A stretch of 64,000 bases of DNA from Garcia nutans (GCA_947685225.1 CANTUV010000076.1:2046001-2110000), one strand, 5' to 3'. Shown: positions 11,651 to 24,539, counted from the first letter of the stretch. Notes: generated by a model not told the origin, from the letters alone. Made by a program: numbers and translations.

Positions 11651-12904
11651 TTACACTCCCAATTATGTTGTTCAAGCTATCTATAGAAATATCGTGGCAA
11701 AACATATGCTTGATTTAAAACCCTAAGTGGTGTATTTCGATGAGATTATGAATTCAAGATCAAAGATAGTAGTGAGACTCTAGCCAGGGCTCTATTCAAC
11801 TGTTCAATCACCTTGTATTCACTTTGCTTTATCAACTTCAAGAATTCACATGCCTCATGCTCAGATATAGGCTTCTTTACTTCTAATTGTTGGTCATTTT
11901 TAGCAACCACGTCTTGGAACTCTCTAGTCTCAATATTTTTTTTAACAATTCTCCTTCTTTAGCTTTCCCTTTCCTATGCCTTTCTAGTTCTTATTTTCGG
12001 TGATTTTCTACTTCTTCTGGCATATAGCAATGCCCACTTCTCATTATCCCACCTATACTAGAGATATTAGCCACTGATTCAATTTCATTGCTTGCTTGGT
12101 ATATACCATGATTTTGGCTCACTCCTCACACCCATACTTCTAAGGTACTGCTTTTGAATCCTTATATTCAAAAGGAATTTGTGCTTTGATTATAAGTTTT
12201 GAGATTTGTGAAGACATATCTAATTTTTTCTTTTCATTTCTCCCAACGAGCATGATATTATAATGGGAGCTGAAATAAAAAGATTAGTAAACACCATATT
12301 CACATCCTCCCTTTCCTTCTTTCTATTCCAAAAATTAAAATTTTAGCATTCATTAATTCTTAAACATTCATGTTGAACTGTGAACACTCATTGATTTTAT
12401 GACCTAATGTCTCACTATGGTAATCACAAAAAGGTTCTTCGAATATGTGTTTGATCTAAACTCATCTACCACCTCATTGCCGGTCCTATACGACTTTTCT
12501 TAAAAAACATGAATCAGTAATTTCTTATTACTGATGTATGTTGTCATTCTACTACAAAACATTAATAGATAACTTTGAGGACAAGATAGTCCATTATATT
12601 TTTCAAAGTCTAGAGTTTTAAACTTCAGTGGTATGGTCACATCAGGCACCGGGCACAATTGAGATGTGTCAGTGATTCCATATACATTAACCCCTTCAAT
12701 TGCCTTTAAATGCTCTTTTATACATTCTATCTTTTTCGAAACAGGTTCAGGACTAGCTCTTTTGAAATTTCTTTGCACCTTTAGGTCATCCAAGTCTGAG
12801 ATTATTATAGGTTTTTTAAGAAAAATAGGAGACCTTGGATTTATTTGAGCTTCTCTTGCTTGCCCCCCTTGTGGCATTCCTTGAAAAGGTTGAGATGCAC
12901 CCAT
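11651..12904 (-). pseudogene. gag of the Tat-like element (broken)
   Basis: An open stretch at 12500-12904 encodes a typical plant gypsy gag segment: LKAIEGVNVYG, VPDVTIPLKFKTLDFEKY, CPQSYLLMFCSRM and NKKLLIHVF. After several stops, minus-strand frames near 11640-11890 give the gag-pro junction blocks KKPISEHEACEFLKLIKQSE and YKVIEQLNRALARVSLLSLI. A long degraded part separates them. The N-terminal part is proline/glutamine rich. Confidence 0.85.
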
Positions 12905-13431
12905 ATTTTCTACTGGATGAGTATTTGGCTCCCTTCTGCTGGCTTATATTGTGGGATAAAACCTGGTGGATATGCAGGATCTCCCATGATACCTATAAAA
13001 GGACGGGCTATCAGGGTTCATGATCCTGAGGCATTAAGTACGGTTTCAATATACCTTTGAGTAATTCTATGAGTTGTGCTAATTGATTTCTCATTTCTGA
13101 AACTTCTTCCAACCTATCCTTTATTTGGTCGATAACTCACCTCATTTTTTCTTAGGCTTAGTTTTTCATAAATCTGGTCTTTGAACAAGTCCCGTAATGG
13201 TGAATTTATTTTTCAAAAGCTAGTCTATATTGACATTCCTAATAGTATATTTATTTTGCATTAAAAAATATTTTTATTTAACAATTTTCTTTTGAATCAT
13301 AATGAAACAAATATGCAAACTCTTTTTTTAATAGTAATAAAATAAAATAACATAAATAATTGATCATTCTTCAATATATTACAAAAAAAATGCTTATCAA
13401 ATTACATAAGGAATCAAATAATGTTAACTCT

Positions 13432-15190
13432 TTATGCTACTAAGATGCCCGGTTTTACTTCTCCCCTTTTTCTAAATCTTCCATAATAGGAAAGCTCTTG
13501 ATGCATATTTTTTAGCAAATTATAAAGCTCTTGTCCATATGGTCCCACTAGCATATAAATTATCTTCATATAGTTCACTTCTTGGGCCATGAAGCTTACT
13601 TGGTGAGCTAGTTCTTTCAATTTTTCACTGTGATGATCAGCCTGGGTGCATACCCTGATAAAATTATCTTGATAAAAGACACAATTTTCCTTATATTCTC
13701 TCAGTCGTGTGGCTAAATTATTTTTCTCATCCAAAATTTAATCTATAGAAGCAGTCAATTGATCTATCTGGTCCTGATATGCTTGACTTTTTCATACTAA
13801 ATTTTGAACATTATTTTGTTGCTGGTATGATTCCTCTATTAGAGCTTTTATCTCGCTCTTCATGGTGTCTTCCCTTTCTTTATACCCATCTAACAACTGT
13901 TGGAGTATAAATATTTCTCTTTTTAACTTATTATTTTCTTGCTCTTTTTCAAAAGCTCATCTTTCGATTTTCAAGATTGTCATCTTCCTTTTTATTATGT
14001 TAGATTCTTGCATCTGAATTTTTTCTATTTCATATTTAAGCTTTTAATTTTCCCTATGGAGCTCAAAATTTTTTTTAGCCTCTGCGGTCTCTCGAATCTA
14101 GTATGCTACATCTCTATCATTTGTGGAAGATAGTTTTCCCATGACGGTTTTATCAATAAGAACATGCTCATTTGATATGGACGGTTCATTGTGCATCCTT
14201 ACTATCGAATAGATGAACCCTTTTCCTCTTTTTCAGTGCCATTCTAAGTAACCCTAAGTTACTGAGTCTCTATAAGCTCTGAATCTTATCTTTCTCATAA
14301 TTTGTCATGCATCCAAGACTTTGCCAAGCTTAGCAGATGTCTCCTTATCCCCACAAACAAAGTCTATGTAATCCAACCTTGTTGTTTGAGGAATGGATTA
14401 TGAAGATCTCAACTGTCTTCTTTTCATTACAGGTGCACATGCGGTGGCCTCCCCATATTCCTATTAAAGACACTAATGAAAAATCGCTACAACTGAACGT
14501 TAATGATTGTATATCCTTCCAAAAGGCTAACCAGGATATATCTTCTTCTTTTATCTGTTGTAGAAATCTTAACTATTACTTTTTATTTGGGGCTGTCTTA
14601 GGTCATTCTGCCAATCCAAACTTTACCAGATAATTTTTTGTAGCATTGTATCTTAGCTCTTACTCAATAGTAGGAAACTGAAATTGAGGAGGGCACTTCA
14701 AATGTGTTAGTGCCCACGTAGTCAACAAAATGACATAACCTGTTAATCGTCCGCTTTCTTATTTTCTGCAATGATTCAAAAACCTCAAAATTTCTGCCAC
14801 TATACTAATGATTGGATATGTCCCTCTTATTATACTGGTAAAGAGGGTGATCACTTTGGGGTCTATAGAGTTTAATTCTTTCAGAAATAGGACTATTTCA
14901 TAAATGAGAAGAGCCAAAATTTGAAATCTTTCCTTTCAATCCAAATTATTTTTCACAAATTCTAGTAAGGATTCCACTCAAATGATATTAGATTGTGGAC
15001 TTTTCCATCCTTCTACCACACTTGCATGCACATCCATGATCTTGACCAATTGTCTTTTACCTAATTCCCACTTATTGTGTGCATACGACTTAACATCTTT
15101 CTTTTTTAATATGTTAGTTATGATCCGATACTCTTCTATTGTAGACATTAAGTCTAATTGCCCAAAGGTGAAACAACGTTAGCACGAGTC
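13432..15190 (-). pseudogene. ORF1 upstream of gag, DUF7745-like with coiled coil (broken)
   Basis: Minus-strand blocks include TFGQLDLMSTIEEY and NKWELGKRQLVKIMD near 15180-15040, and IKEEDISW and SLVSLIGIWGG near 14450-14560. These match the plant domain DUF7745, found in an extra ORF before gag in Tat elements. Downstream, 13432-13734 is an open 100-codon frame that is mostly helical and charged (TRLREYKENC, SEKLKELAHQVSFMAQEV), the coiled-coil tail of the same ORF. The whole region has numerous stops. Its function in living elements is not known to me. Confidence 0.72.
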
Positions 15191-16227
15191 CCTGTAATTT
15201 AACATGACTTTTAGCATGGACAAGAATACCAGAGTGTACATAAGGTATGCAATCCATCCAAACTGCTCATTAAATTAAATCATTTGTTGTGGTCTCATAC
15301 TATCCCAAATTTCTTTTAAAGCCCTTAAATCATTTTGTTGAAAGTTTACTTCTCCTAATGTTGGAAGTTGGACCATAAATCCTGCAAGAACACAATCTCC
15401 TTCTATTTTTTGTGCTGAATCTGATTATTTTATGGCATCTGCTTCAGATATATCTAAAACAACCTTATTACAGTGATTCATTTTGGATAGTCACAAGAGT
15501 ACAAAAATGTTCCTTTTGCAATAAAAAAAATATGCTTATTAGTTATTTGATTATGCAAAATCTGTTTATAATAAATGTTAAAATGTTATGTCATGCAAAG
15601 CTACAGTGCTATAAGATCATAATGCTATGTGATATAAAAATTACACGATATTTATTAAAAAGACGTTTTATCATTGACCACGAAAAAGGTTTATAAGACA
15701 AAAAAATACACCGTGACTTAAAAAATAGCGAGCAAATAGAGAATCTTGAATATAAATTTCTTCATTTATTGATCCTAAACGAGTTTAAAAGAGCTCACAA
15801 CAGATTTATCTAAAGGTGTGAATGATTGAGTTATATTTCTAACAGTAAAGATCCACCTTATTTTACTGAGTTTAAGGTTTTCAAACTGTGTATAATCCCA
15901 CTGTCGTCCATAACTTGGACTAGCAAGCTCTCTTAACCAGCACATAACTAAAAGATAGTCTGAGTGAGGATTTTTTGGAGGCCTTACCAGGTTTTCTCTG
16001 CTACATCCTCTTATTAAGCCTATTAGGATAATATGTCACTTCCTAACCTTTTAAGTGAGTGTGATAAGATATTCATAGGTTGAAATACATATATAATAAT
16101 ATATACGTAATTAAATATTTCAGAAATATATATAAAAAAATATTAAATAGATCTTAAGACACAATCAATAAATAAAACATAAACATCACAATATATATAA
16201 TTTAACTCCTCTATTTAGTAACTAGCT
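15191..16227. other. Leader region of the Tat-like element
   Basis: Between the PBS and ORF1. It holds no supported coding block; the frame at 15412-15696 is on the antisense strand and shows no domain. It is presumably the untranslated leader. Confidence 0.5.
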
Positions 16228-16247
16228 AGTCTCCAGTGGAGTGGCTA
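16228..16247 (-). promoter_or_regulatory. Degenerate primer-binding site
   Basis: Read on the minus strand, two bases inside the 5' LTR, the site TAGCCACTCCACTGGAGACT agrees at about 15 of 20 positions with the PBS I remember for Tat/Ogre elements (ACTCTGCTGGGGACT core). Most differences are G to A or C to T. Comparison from memory. Confidence 0.5.
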
Positions 16248-16249
16248 GC

Positions 16250-16733
16250 TGTCGCTTCCGGGGCGACGGGGAGCCGGCATGATGTATAAATTTTATTTAT
16301 TTATTTTTTATCGGCTTATGTTTAATTATTAATTTTTTTTTCATGTATATTAAGAGTAGCCACTAATCAATTATGAGGTTTAATTGAATACCTAGTAATG
16401 GATTGTATTTTTATATTCGGAGGATTGATTATTTATAGGGAAGAAGACAAAGAAGACAAGAAATACATATATATAAACAAAAAAAAAGAGTACCCACATT
16501 TGTCTTCACAAAGAAGACAAGAAATAAAAAAAAAGATATAAAATTGATTATATATATATAAACAAAGAGAGGTGCCTAAAAAGAGGTAGATTTATGTAAG
16601 GCTACTGCATTGTTTTAAATAAAAATAAAAAAAATAATAAAGATAAATCAATAATTTAAAACGTATACTGAAACTTATTGTTTTCATTTTTTTTATTATT
16701 TTTTATATAAAAAAAGAACCTTAAACCTAAACT

Positions 16734-16769
<36 letters not shown>

Positions 16770-17386
16770 TTCTAATACTTTCCCGTTTTTTCTCTTTTGC
16801 CGTCAATCTTTTTTTTTTTTCCAGCTTCTTTCTTTCTTTCTCATTCTCATTGTTATTTCCCCTCTTCTTTTTCAAAACAATTAGTTCTTTAAAAAAGAAG
16901 ATAATTTCTTTCTTGTTTTGTATATACACAAGCTTAAAGCTATATATTGATAGTGCGTTTAAAGTGTATTGGTTTGTATACTAAGGTAATGAATTTTTTT
17001 CTCTTTTTATTATATATATATTCTTTTTATCAATCTTCCAATATGTACACCGTATTTTGATGGTTTGGCTTGATTACTTTTTTAAAATATCAAATATTTC
17101 TGAGAACATTTTTTTTTTATTTTTATAAAATTACTATCACCATATTTAGAGCTTGTTTTCTCCCTTGATTATTTTATTTTTATTATTTTCTAGGACATGA
17201 ATCAGTCATTTTTTTAATTCTTTTTTTAATTTATTTTGTTTATAATTTGACATTATTATTATCTCCTTTTACTAAATTTATTCCATATCATATTTTGGAA
17301 CTATATTTATGATGGGTGTGGCAGACAAAACATGTATTGAAACAGAGTTTGTATTTTTTATTTATACATATCATTTCTCCAGCCCC

Positions 17387-17417
<31 letters not shown>

Positions 17418-18316
17418 ATGGTAGCATTTGACTTTAGTTTTAAATGCTTTATGTTGATATTAAATTTGTGTATTTATGAATGTTATAGATTAATTTAAAA
17501 TTTGTGTACATGCATGTGGCTATTTGCATATTTTTCATAAATTAATCAAGTAGAATGCAGTTGCTACTTCACTACATAATCTTTAAAAGAAAAATTCATA
17601 CAATAAAAAAAATAAAGTAACAAATCAAAATATACAATATGGAGATTAAGTCTTAGAGGATATTCACATGATATTGAGCATTGATGGTTGAGGATTTGAT
17701 ATAAATTTCTCTAATATTTACTGATTACATTATTTGTACTTAATAAATTTACGATGTCTTGTATTTAAAATTTTCGGTTAATTTTCTCTTATCAAAAAAT
17801 TATTTTATATTTCTCCTTGTTGTATTTTCTATATATTTTTCAACCTCTAAAAACTTTTTTGATCAATAATTTTTCTAATTTTCATTTTTTTATCCTTTTT
17901 TTCTTCTCATCCTCCTTTCCTTCTTTATGTGTTATTCTTTTATAGTAGATTTTAACTAACTCTTTTTTTTTATTTCTCCCTTAATTATTACAGGAAACAT
18001 GACAAGAAAGCTGAAGTTGTTCTTCCTTATTTTAATTTTTTTATTTTATATATTGGGTGTAATATTATAAATATTTTATTAATAATTATGTTTATTTATT
18101 TTTAATTACTGCCCTCTTTTTTTAAAAGTGAATGGATTACTACAGTATTATGGCATGGAAATTTTTCATTATTTTAAGTTATTATTGTCTTAATGTATTT
18201 GTTGGATTAATGAATAAAATAATTAATATTTTATTAATAATTTTTATTTATTTTTAATTACTATCTTAATTATTATTATTATTAATCTATTTTTTTAAAA
18301 AAAATAGATTACTACA
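16250..18316 (-). repeat. 5' LTR of the Tat-like element (2067 bp)
   Basis: Starts TGTCGCTTCCGGGG on the plus strand and ends GATTACTACA, matching the left LTR at both ends. It keeps the (TA)n tract (about 16739-16766), the GGTGTGGCAGACAAAACATG block and the (ATT)n run (about 17388-17416). It is followed at once by the target duplication ACATA (18317-18321). The 16696-16929 frame is low-complexity and not a gene. Confidence 0.9.
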
Positions 18317-18780
18317 ACATATATCATATTTTCAAAATATATACTAAACATTTATCTTTTTTTTTTTTTTTTTGAGAATACCTTTTTTTCAAGTTGTAAA
18401 TATACCAAATATATACTCAATATATCTCATATTTTTTAGTTTAAAATTAGTTCTTTTTTCATATTTGAAATTCAAAAATCAATAATAAATATAGCAAACA
18501 TATATTCAATATATACTAGATTTTTTAGTTTTAGGATTACCCCTATTTATCAAATCTGAAATTCAAAAATCAAATATAAATATATTAAATACATACTCAA
18601 CATATATCAAATTTATGGATTTGGGGATTACCTTTACTTTTCATATCTGAAATTAAGTAAAATATGTCAAACATATATACAGTACCCAATATATTATAGG
18701 TTTTGGTATTACCTTTGTTTTTTATCTGAAATTTGAAAATCGACTATAAAATATACAAAACATGTTTTCAATATATAAAT
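18317..18780. repeat. AT-rich tandem array (~90-bp unit), right part
   Basis: Continuation of the array interrupted at 2412, with the same words (CAATATATACTAG, GGATTACCCCTATTTATCAAA, TGAAATTCAAAAATC) and unit starts near 18480 and 18570. It decays into plain AT-rich sequence and a (TA)n run at about 18917-18943. Confidence 0.75.
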
Positions 18781-18907
18781 AAAATATATATAATAAAATT
18801 AAATTTTGGAAGTAAAATATATAAAATAATTAAGATTTTAATAAAAGATACCAAACTTGTATCTAACATATCATTGTTTTAAATTAAATTTTACTTCTAC
18901 TGCATAT

Positions 18908-18942
<35 letters not shown>

Positions 18943-19507
18943 CTAGTTTTTCAAATTTTGCTAAAATATAAATAATATATACCCATCAACCATAGCGGAA
19001 CTAAGGATCTACTAAAGGGAGAAGCAAAATTTTCATAGTCAACGCAAAGTTATCGATCGGTTGGTTGTCTGAGACGAAATTGATAGTTGGTCGAAGGCGC
19101 TGGTCTTCTTCTAACATACACAGTCAGCCCCCCTTTTATCTGCAATACCTTATTTAAGGGGGGCTATGCAGTGGTGAAGCCACCGACGGCCAAGAAAACC
19201 TCCTCCTACAAATACTCTAGTCTCCAATGAGGAAGGGTTATCAGTCCTCACTTGATCCCAACTAATTTTGATCCCATTCAAAATCATCATGTCTAAAATT
19301 GGTGTCCATTGAACAACCATCCTCTTTGAATATAAAAAATATATATTAGCCAAATGCCATTAGAGGCAACGCATTGATGCGGTGGTTTTTTTGGACAAAC
19401 CGTATAAATGTAAATATCTATCAACAAGGTCGTATTTTTGTAAATTTATTTTTTAGATAGTATTTTTATAATTTTTTTTTCTTCTTAAGCTATTTTGTAA
19501 ATTTCTC
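18781..19507. other. AT-rich stretch with a short mixed-composition block
   Basis: Contains the (TA)n tract and, at 18990-19400, a block of more balanced composition. The 67-codon minus frame in it (19150-19353) resembles nothing I recognise. It may be a fragment of a gene or element; not called as a gene. Confidence 0.4.
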
Positions 19508-19625
19508 TAAATTAATTTGTATTATAAAGTTCAACTTATTATAAGCCCGATATATATTACCTTACTTGAATTACTATTTATCTTTGCTGAAATTACTATT
19601 TGATCAACTATGACCCTTAAAATAT
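19508..19625 (+). repeat. Dispersed direct repeat B, copy 2
   Basis: Partner of 111-222, same orientation. See that entry for the shared words. Confidence 0.5.
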
Positions 19626-19688
19626 GACTATATATATATATGCATATTTGATTTATTGTATAAATTTTGATATAATTGTGTGTGCATA

Positions 19689-19719
<31 letters not shown>

Positions 19720-21142
19720 TCATGCATGTATATGAATCTATATTTCAATTTCTTGACTCCCGTTGAAAAATTTATTTGAACTAATTTAATTTAATTGTTA
19801 TATAAATGTTCTTTTAAATATTATGTAGACAAATAACTTATTTAATAAATTTTATTTTTAATTTTTATATTAGTTATTTAATAATAATTAGTAGTATTAA
19901 AAAATTATGAAATTGAGATATATATTTGCAAAAGGACATGATTTATATTTTATTTTAAAATTATTTATCTTTTATATGAAAAAGTATTGAATGCTATAAG
20001 TTAATTTCTTCTAAATATAAAAATTAAAAAAATAAAATTTGAATTTTTATAAAATTTCAGTTTTCATGTAATAGTTATATACTTCATACAATATAGCTTT
20101 GTATAATTCTAATATTGTTTTAATTTAAACTTGATGAAAGCAATGGTGGAAGCATGAGAGTTAAAAATAAAATAAAATAAATGGCATGAAGCAAGGGCAT
20201 GGAAGAATTTGGAAGCCTTTTACAAGAGATATCCAAGTTGAAGAAGCAATCTTTCTTATGTTCTAAGTATTAATTTGATATCATCATGGTAAGGAGTTGA
20301 TTTTAAATTAAAAATAACGATTAATTTTCTTAAATCAATGGATAATAATTAATTATCACTTGATTTAAAAAAACTAAATTTTTTTAAAACAAAGTTTATA
20401 TTTGAAAACATAAAATTGAATTTTAGGTTGCACAAAAATTAAATAATAAATTATTATGAATTTAATCTATTAATCAGAGAACTCCCTCTTCGTTTAAATT
20501 TAATTTTTAAAAATATAATTTAATAAGATTGCATTTTCAATTAGATAATAAATGCAAATTTTAATGCTTTTGCCAAAGGTAATTTTTGGCGCAAATGATA
20601 CCAAATTGACTTCAGAATTTGAATGTATGGCTAAAAAAAATTCCAGAAGTTTGAAACATAACTTCTAAGCGAATTTGTCAAACTAAGACGAAGTCGTACG
20701 CGAAACAATATCCGCCACCACAAAATATTACTACGTTTCGTAATTGCTTACATGCACTTTTCACTTTCCTTTTCCACCTTGTTTTGTCTCCTTAAAAATT
20801 AACATGAATTTAGTTTCTCAAAGATTCTTAAAAGAAGAACAAGTCATGAAATATACGTTTAGCTTGCAAGTCTTTTAATTTTAATGTACATATATTGTGT
20901 GTTTAAATCGAGTTAACTCAAGATATTTGTGATGTTATAAAACAAAAAAAGAGGGTGATGCCCAAGACAAAAGAGAAATCAAAATAAGAAACATGTCATT
21001 TTTTTTTTCTCCTAAACATCTTCTAGAAATTGTAGATTAAGCTGTAAGTTTGAAGAAATCTATTTACAAAATTCATTGCCACAAGATTTTTTAAAAAAAG
21101 ATAGAAAAATCTCTAACAAAAACAGGATAATTATATAATCGA
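19626..21142. other. AT-rich intergenic, downstream of the 150-aa gene
   Basis: Holds a (TATG)n microsatellite at about 19697-19720 and no recognisable gene. The final ~140 bp are the likely 3' UTR of the minus-strand gene that follows. Confidence 0.6.
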
Positions 21143-21595
21143 CTAAGCATTTTCTGTGACATATCCGAGAGCTTCTTTATAATTGTTCCATAAATCATTA
21201 ACCATAGTTGAAATCATTTCTGAAAATTCCTCAGCAAGTTCAGGCAAATTGTCTTTCAAAAACCCATCAAGAGAAGTTCTTGCCTTTTCAATTAAACCTC
21301 CAATAGCTGATCCTGCACCAGCAGCTGACCCTGTAATAGCATCGATAAGTAGATCAAAAGCACTTGACAATAAAGCACTTATTGCCTCCATAACAAGCTC
21401 CAATATGTACTCGAAACATGTTTTTATAGCCTCTGCAATTTGTTGTAATGCCCCTTGAGCAGCTTGCCCTGGTACTCTTAACGCTTGAATTATTATCACT
21501 AGAAGATAAACTGGTACTGTGAAGATTAACCGAAAAAGTAGATTTGATAATGAATTTAGAGCAAAGAAAATCAATTTAAATATTACAACTATCAT
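21143..21595 (-). CDS. Small hydrophobic protein of unknown function, 150 aa
   Basis: A single-exon ATG-to-stop frame. Residues 1-36 are strongly hydrophobic (FKLIFFALNSLSNLLF, VPVYLLVIII) and should be a signal anchor or one to two membrane helices. Residues ~55-100 form a second largely apolar helix-rich stretch (FEYILELVMEAISALLSSAF, DLLIDAITG) with a small-residue segment GSAAGAGSAIGG. The C-terminal 50 residues are acidic and amphipathic, ending MVNDLWNNYKEALGYVTENA. Base composition is clearly richer than the surroundings and codon use looks genuine. I do not recognise a named family; I have an impression that similar short proteins occur in other dicots but cannot verify it. A membrane-associated role is inference. 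An opposite-strand frame (21183-21458) is a shadow. Confidence 0.75.
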   Translation of the reverse strand: MIVVIFKLIFFALNSLSNLLFRLIFTVPVYLLVIIIQALRVPGQAAQGALQQIAEAIKTCFEYILELVMEAISALLSSAFDLLIDAITGSAAGAGSAIGGLIEKARTSLDGFLKDNLPELAEEFSEMISTMVNDLWNNYKEALGYVTENA

Positions 21596-24539
21596 ATCTT
21601 TATGCTTGAATTCAAGAGAAATTAATAAGATTAGTGAAGAAATTTAAAACTTGAGAGAGAAACAAAAGAAAAGGCAAAGACGACCAAAGAGAATTTTGTA
21701 TTATTAATTTGTTGTAGAAGTAATATATATATATATATATATGAAATCAACTCTTGTCTTGAAAAGTTCAATTCTTTGAAAAGTTCAATTCTTTGAAATT
21801 TCCCATTTCTATATATATATATATTAGTTTATATAGTTAAAACAGTTGAATTTCTTATAGATGATCTGTTTCCGTGTTTACGCGCAGTATGAGATAGGGT
21901 AGTTGTTGTCCTTACTCGTCATCACTTATTCTAGGAAATTCAAGCCACCTATTCTTATTGCTTTAAAGGCTTTTCAATTAGATGATTCTAACTAATACTT
22001 TTAAAAAATATATTATATATGAGATATAGACTACATAGTCTAATACATTAAATTGGGGAAGACAGAGACCTTCACTAATGAGTTAAGAAGTAGTTTAGCT
22101 TACATAATATTTACTTAGTTATTAAGACCTAAAGTTGATCATCACATTAATCATATGATAAAGCAAGAAGAGCTAAATCCATACATGTAGAAACTAAAAT
22201 GTGGTTGGTTGGTTAAACCAACCTATTAGATTGATTTGTTTTTGCCAATAAAGCGAATAATTATATAATGAAACCGTTTAAACCAACCTATTAGATTGAT
22301 TTGTTTTTGCCAATAAAGCCTTCATTCAATGCAATGGTAATACTAAAACAAAGGCTCTCATCTAGGGAGGGCTATGCACTGCCGGATTAAGCAATATTTT
22401 AGTCCAGCCTGAGTGTATTTGGATCACTCGGGCTGCTTGGATAATCGGATCATGTTTCAGATCGACCGATTTTTTTATCCTATCTTTAGGCTTAGGTTAG
22501 ATAAAATGTTGTTTTATCCGTTGGCTCGGCTTGCCTGCTTAGCTCAATATAACTTGACCCATTCAAATTTAAGACCAGACTACGAGCCAAGCGTAAATCC
22601 TTAGTCTGGCCTAGATACACCTCTAAAAGTTTCACTTTGCCCATATTGGGTTTCAATTGTTCGCTTTGAATGTTATAACTAAATTTATAGTAACCAGGGG
22701 CTGAACAATATAGGTCATGTAGGGTCGTTCAACCCCCCACCCCCCCTTCCTGCTTGAAGTTATATATTAAGAATAACAATTTTAATATATATATATAATT
22801 TAAATTAAAATTATATTTAAATCATATAAAATTAAAATTATATATATAACATTATACCCTTTTTTACAAAATTATATATACTTTTAATATATCCTTTTCA
22901 ATTATAAATATATATATATAATTATATATATTAATAATTTTTTAGATATTAGTTTTTGATTTTTAATAAAATTTTATAAATAAATTATTAAATCTAAAAA
23001 TTAAATAAAAATACATATAAAAAATTTAATAAATAATAGAAAATTTTTATAAAATTTATAATAAGAACCTAAATTTTACCATAATATAAAATATTTAATT
23101 TTATCTTCAATTCATCCATATTTTTTTAAAAAAAATTATTCTTCTTCATCCCGTTATTGATAATAACTCTTTATAATATGTGATGTATTGTGTATATAAT
23201 ATCTTTATGACTATGACTATTATCTTTGCATAAACGGTTGAAGTCTAATTAAGGATTTAATCACTCCCACCATCTGCATGCATTGTTGTCAAATGATATT
23301 TGCTAATATTATGGGGTAAATTCAGAGGGGATAATATCTGTTTAATTTTAGAAAGGAAAAACATACATTTTTGGATTTATAATTTCAAAAATTTAGACTG
23401 CTCCTCGCCCGTGAGATAGAAATTTGAAGGCGTACCTCTAGAGAAAGCAATGTCTGACCAAAATTAAGAAGTTGCTTCTAGTAGCCGTCTTTTTATATTC
23501 TAAACCCACGTACGGTTACTGTCTCATCATAGGAAGAATTTATTTTAAAAAAGAAAATAAACCAAATAAAACCCATTTTTTTCCCAATTCTAATTTTCTA
23601 AAATTTTAAAAAAGAAATCCCCTTCCCCATTTTAAAATTCGCGTTCCCTTCTTTATTTAATTTCTTTCTTCTTCCTCAGTATCCAAACAAAGTGCCCAAC
23701 TCTCAAGATATATCCTAAGCAGTAAGCAAAATCGGCTATTCTTCAATGGCTTCAAAGGAGCTCCAAAATATATAAGAAAAATACTCGCTTATTAATACTC
23801 TAGTTATTCTTCCATTAAATATAACTAGTTGCTCAACAGTGCGATGAGCGTGAATAAAAATAATAAAATATAAATTAATAAATTAATAATAAATTTTATT
23901 ATAAAAATATAAAATAATATATTTATTCTAATTTCTATGACAATTTTATTGAATTAATATAGATAAATAAATATAATCTTTTTATTTCATAATTTGATAC
24001 TTTTATTAATCAAAAATAAAATTTATATAATTTTTTTTTGCTATAAAATATTATAAATTTTATAAATATAATAGAAAAAATAGAAATTTAAGCAAAATTT
24101 TCTAAATAGGATAAAAATGTGAGTAAAATGATTTATAATTATAATTGATATTGAAATTATTATTATTATTATTATTATTACATAAATTTTTAATATATCA
24201 CTAATTGGTTAGAAATAATAAAGTCATATTTTTCATTATTTGAATTTTAAAATTTATAAAAAGAAACAAATTAATTATTAATATATAATCAATTTATTCG
24301 AAATATCAAAAGTCTAGTATTTTATTATTATATAATTTTTAAATTTCTAAAAATATATAAATTAATCATGACTATAAATTAATTAATATATAATTATTTC
24401 AAAAAAAATATTTATTAGAAATGTTAAGAATCATGTATTTTTTAACTTTTTAATTTTTTTAAAAAATATATAAATCAATTAATATTATTTAATTATATTA
24501 ATGTGTAATTAATTTATATAATTTAAAAGTCACAAATAT
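21596..24539. other. Intergenic region with a 65-bp-offset duplication
   Basis: Upstream of the 150-aa gene. An exact repeat of about 42 bp starts at 22213 and again at 22278 (TTAAACCAACCTATTAGATT and onward). The stretch 22380-22740 has more balanced composition but no convincing frame. A short leader-like run near 23640-23790 has an ATG (MASKELQNI) that stops after nine codons. From 23850 it is nearly pure AT-rich DNA, ending in the AATAT (24535-24539) duplicated by the next element. Confidence 0.55.

Larger units (their letters stand above)
2413..18316 (-). mobile_element. Ty3/gypsy LTR retrotransposon, Tat/Ogre-like, degenerate, 15.9 kb
   Basis: Complete in outline but dead. The two LTRs (2413-5440 and 16250-18316) share the same ends: TGTCGC at the left and GATTACTACA at the right as read on the plus strand. 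The element is flanked by a perfect 5-bp duplication ACATA (2408-2412 and 18317-18321). All coding similarity is on the minus strand, so the right LTR is the 5' LTR. Order along the element: PBS, DUF7745-like ORF1 with coiled coil, gag, protease, RT, RNase H, second (archaeal-type) RNase H, integrase, tandem-repeat 3' UTR, 3' LTR. An ORF before gag, two RNase H domains, very long LTRs and a repetitive 3' UTR are the hallmarks of the Tat lineage. All frames carry stops and frameshifts. Confidence 0.93.

Noticed and set aside
16696..16929. 77-codon Lys/Glu-rich minus frame
   Set aside because: It arises from poly(T)/(TA)n tracts in the LTR; the sequence is low-complexity.
23640..23790. Leader-like sequence with an ATG (MASKELQNI) suggesting a gene start
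   Set aside because: The frame stops after nine codons, no splice donor with a downstream coding exon was found, and DNA beyond is AT-rich.
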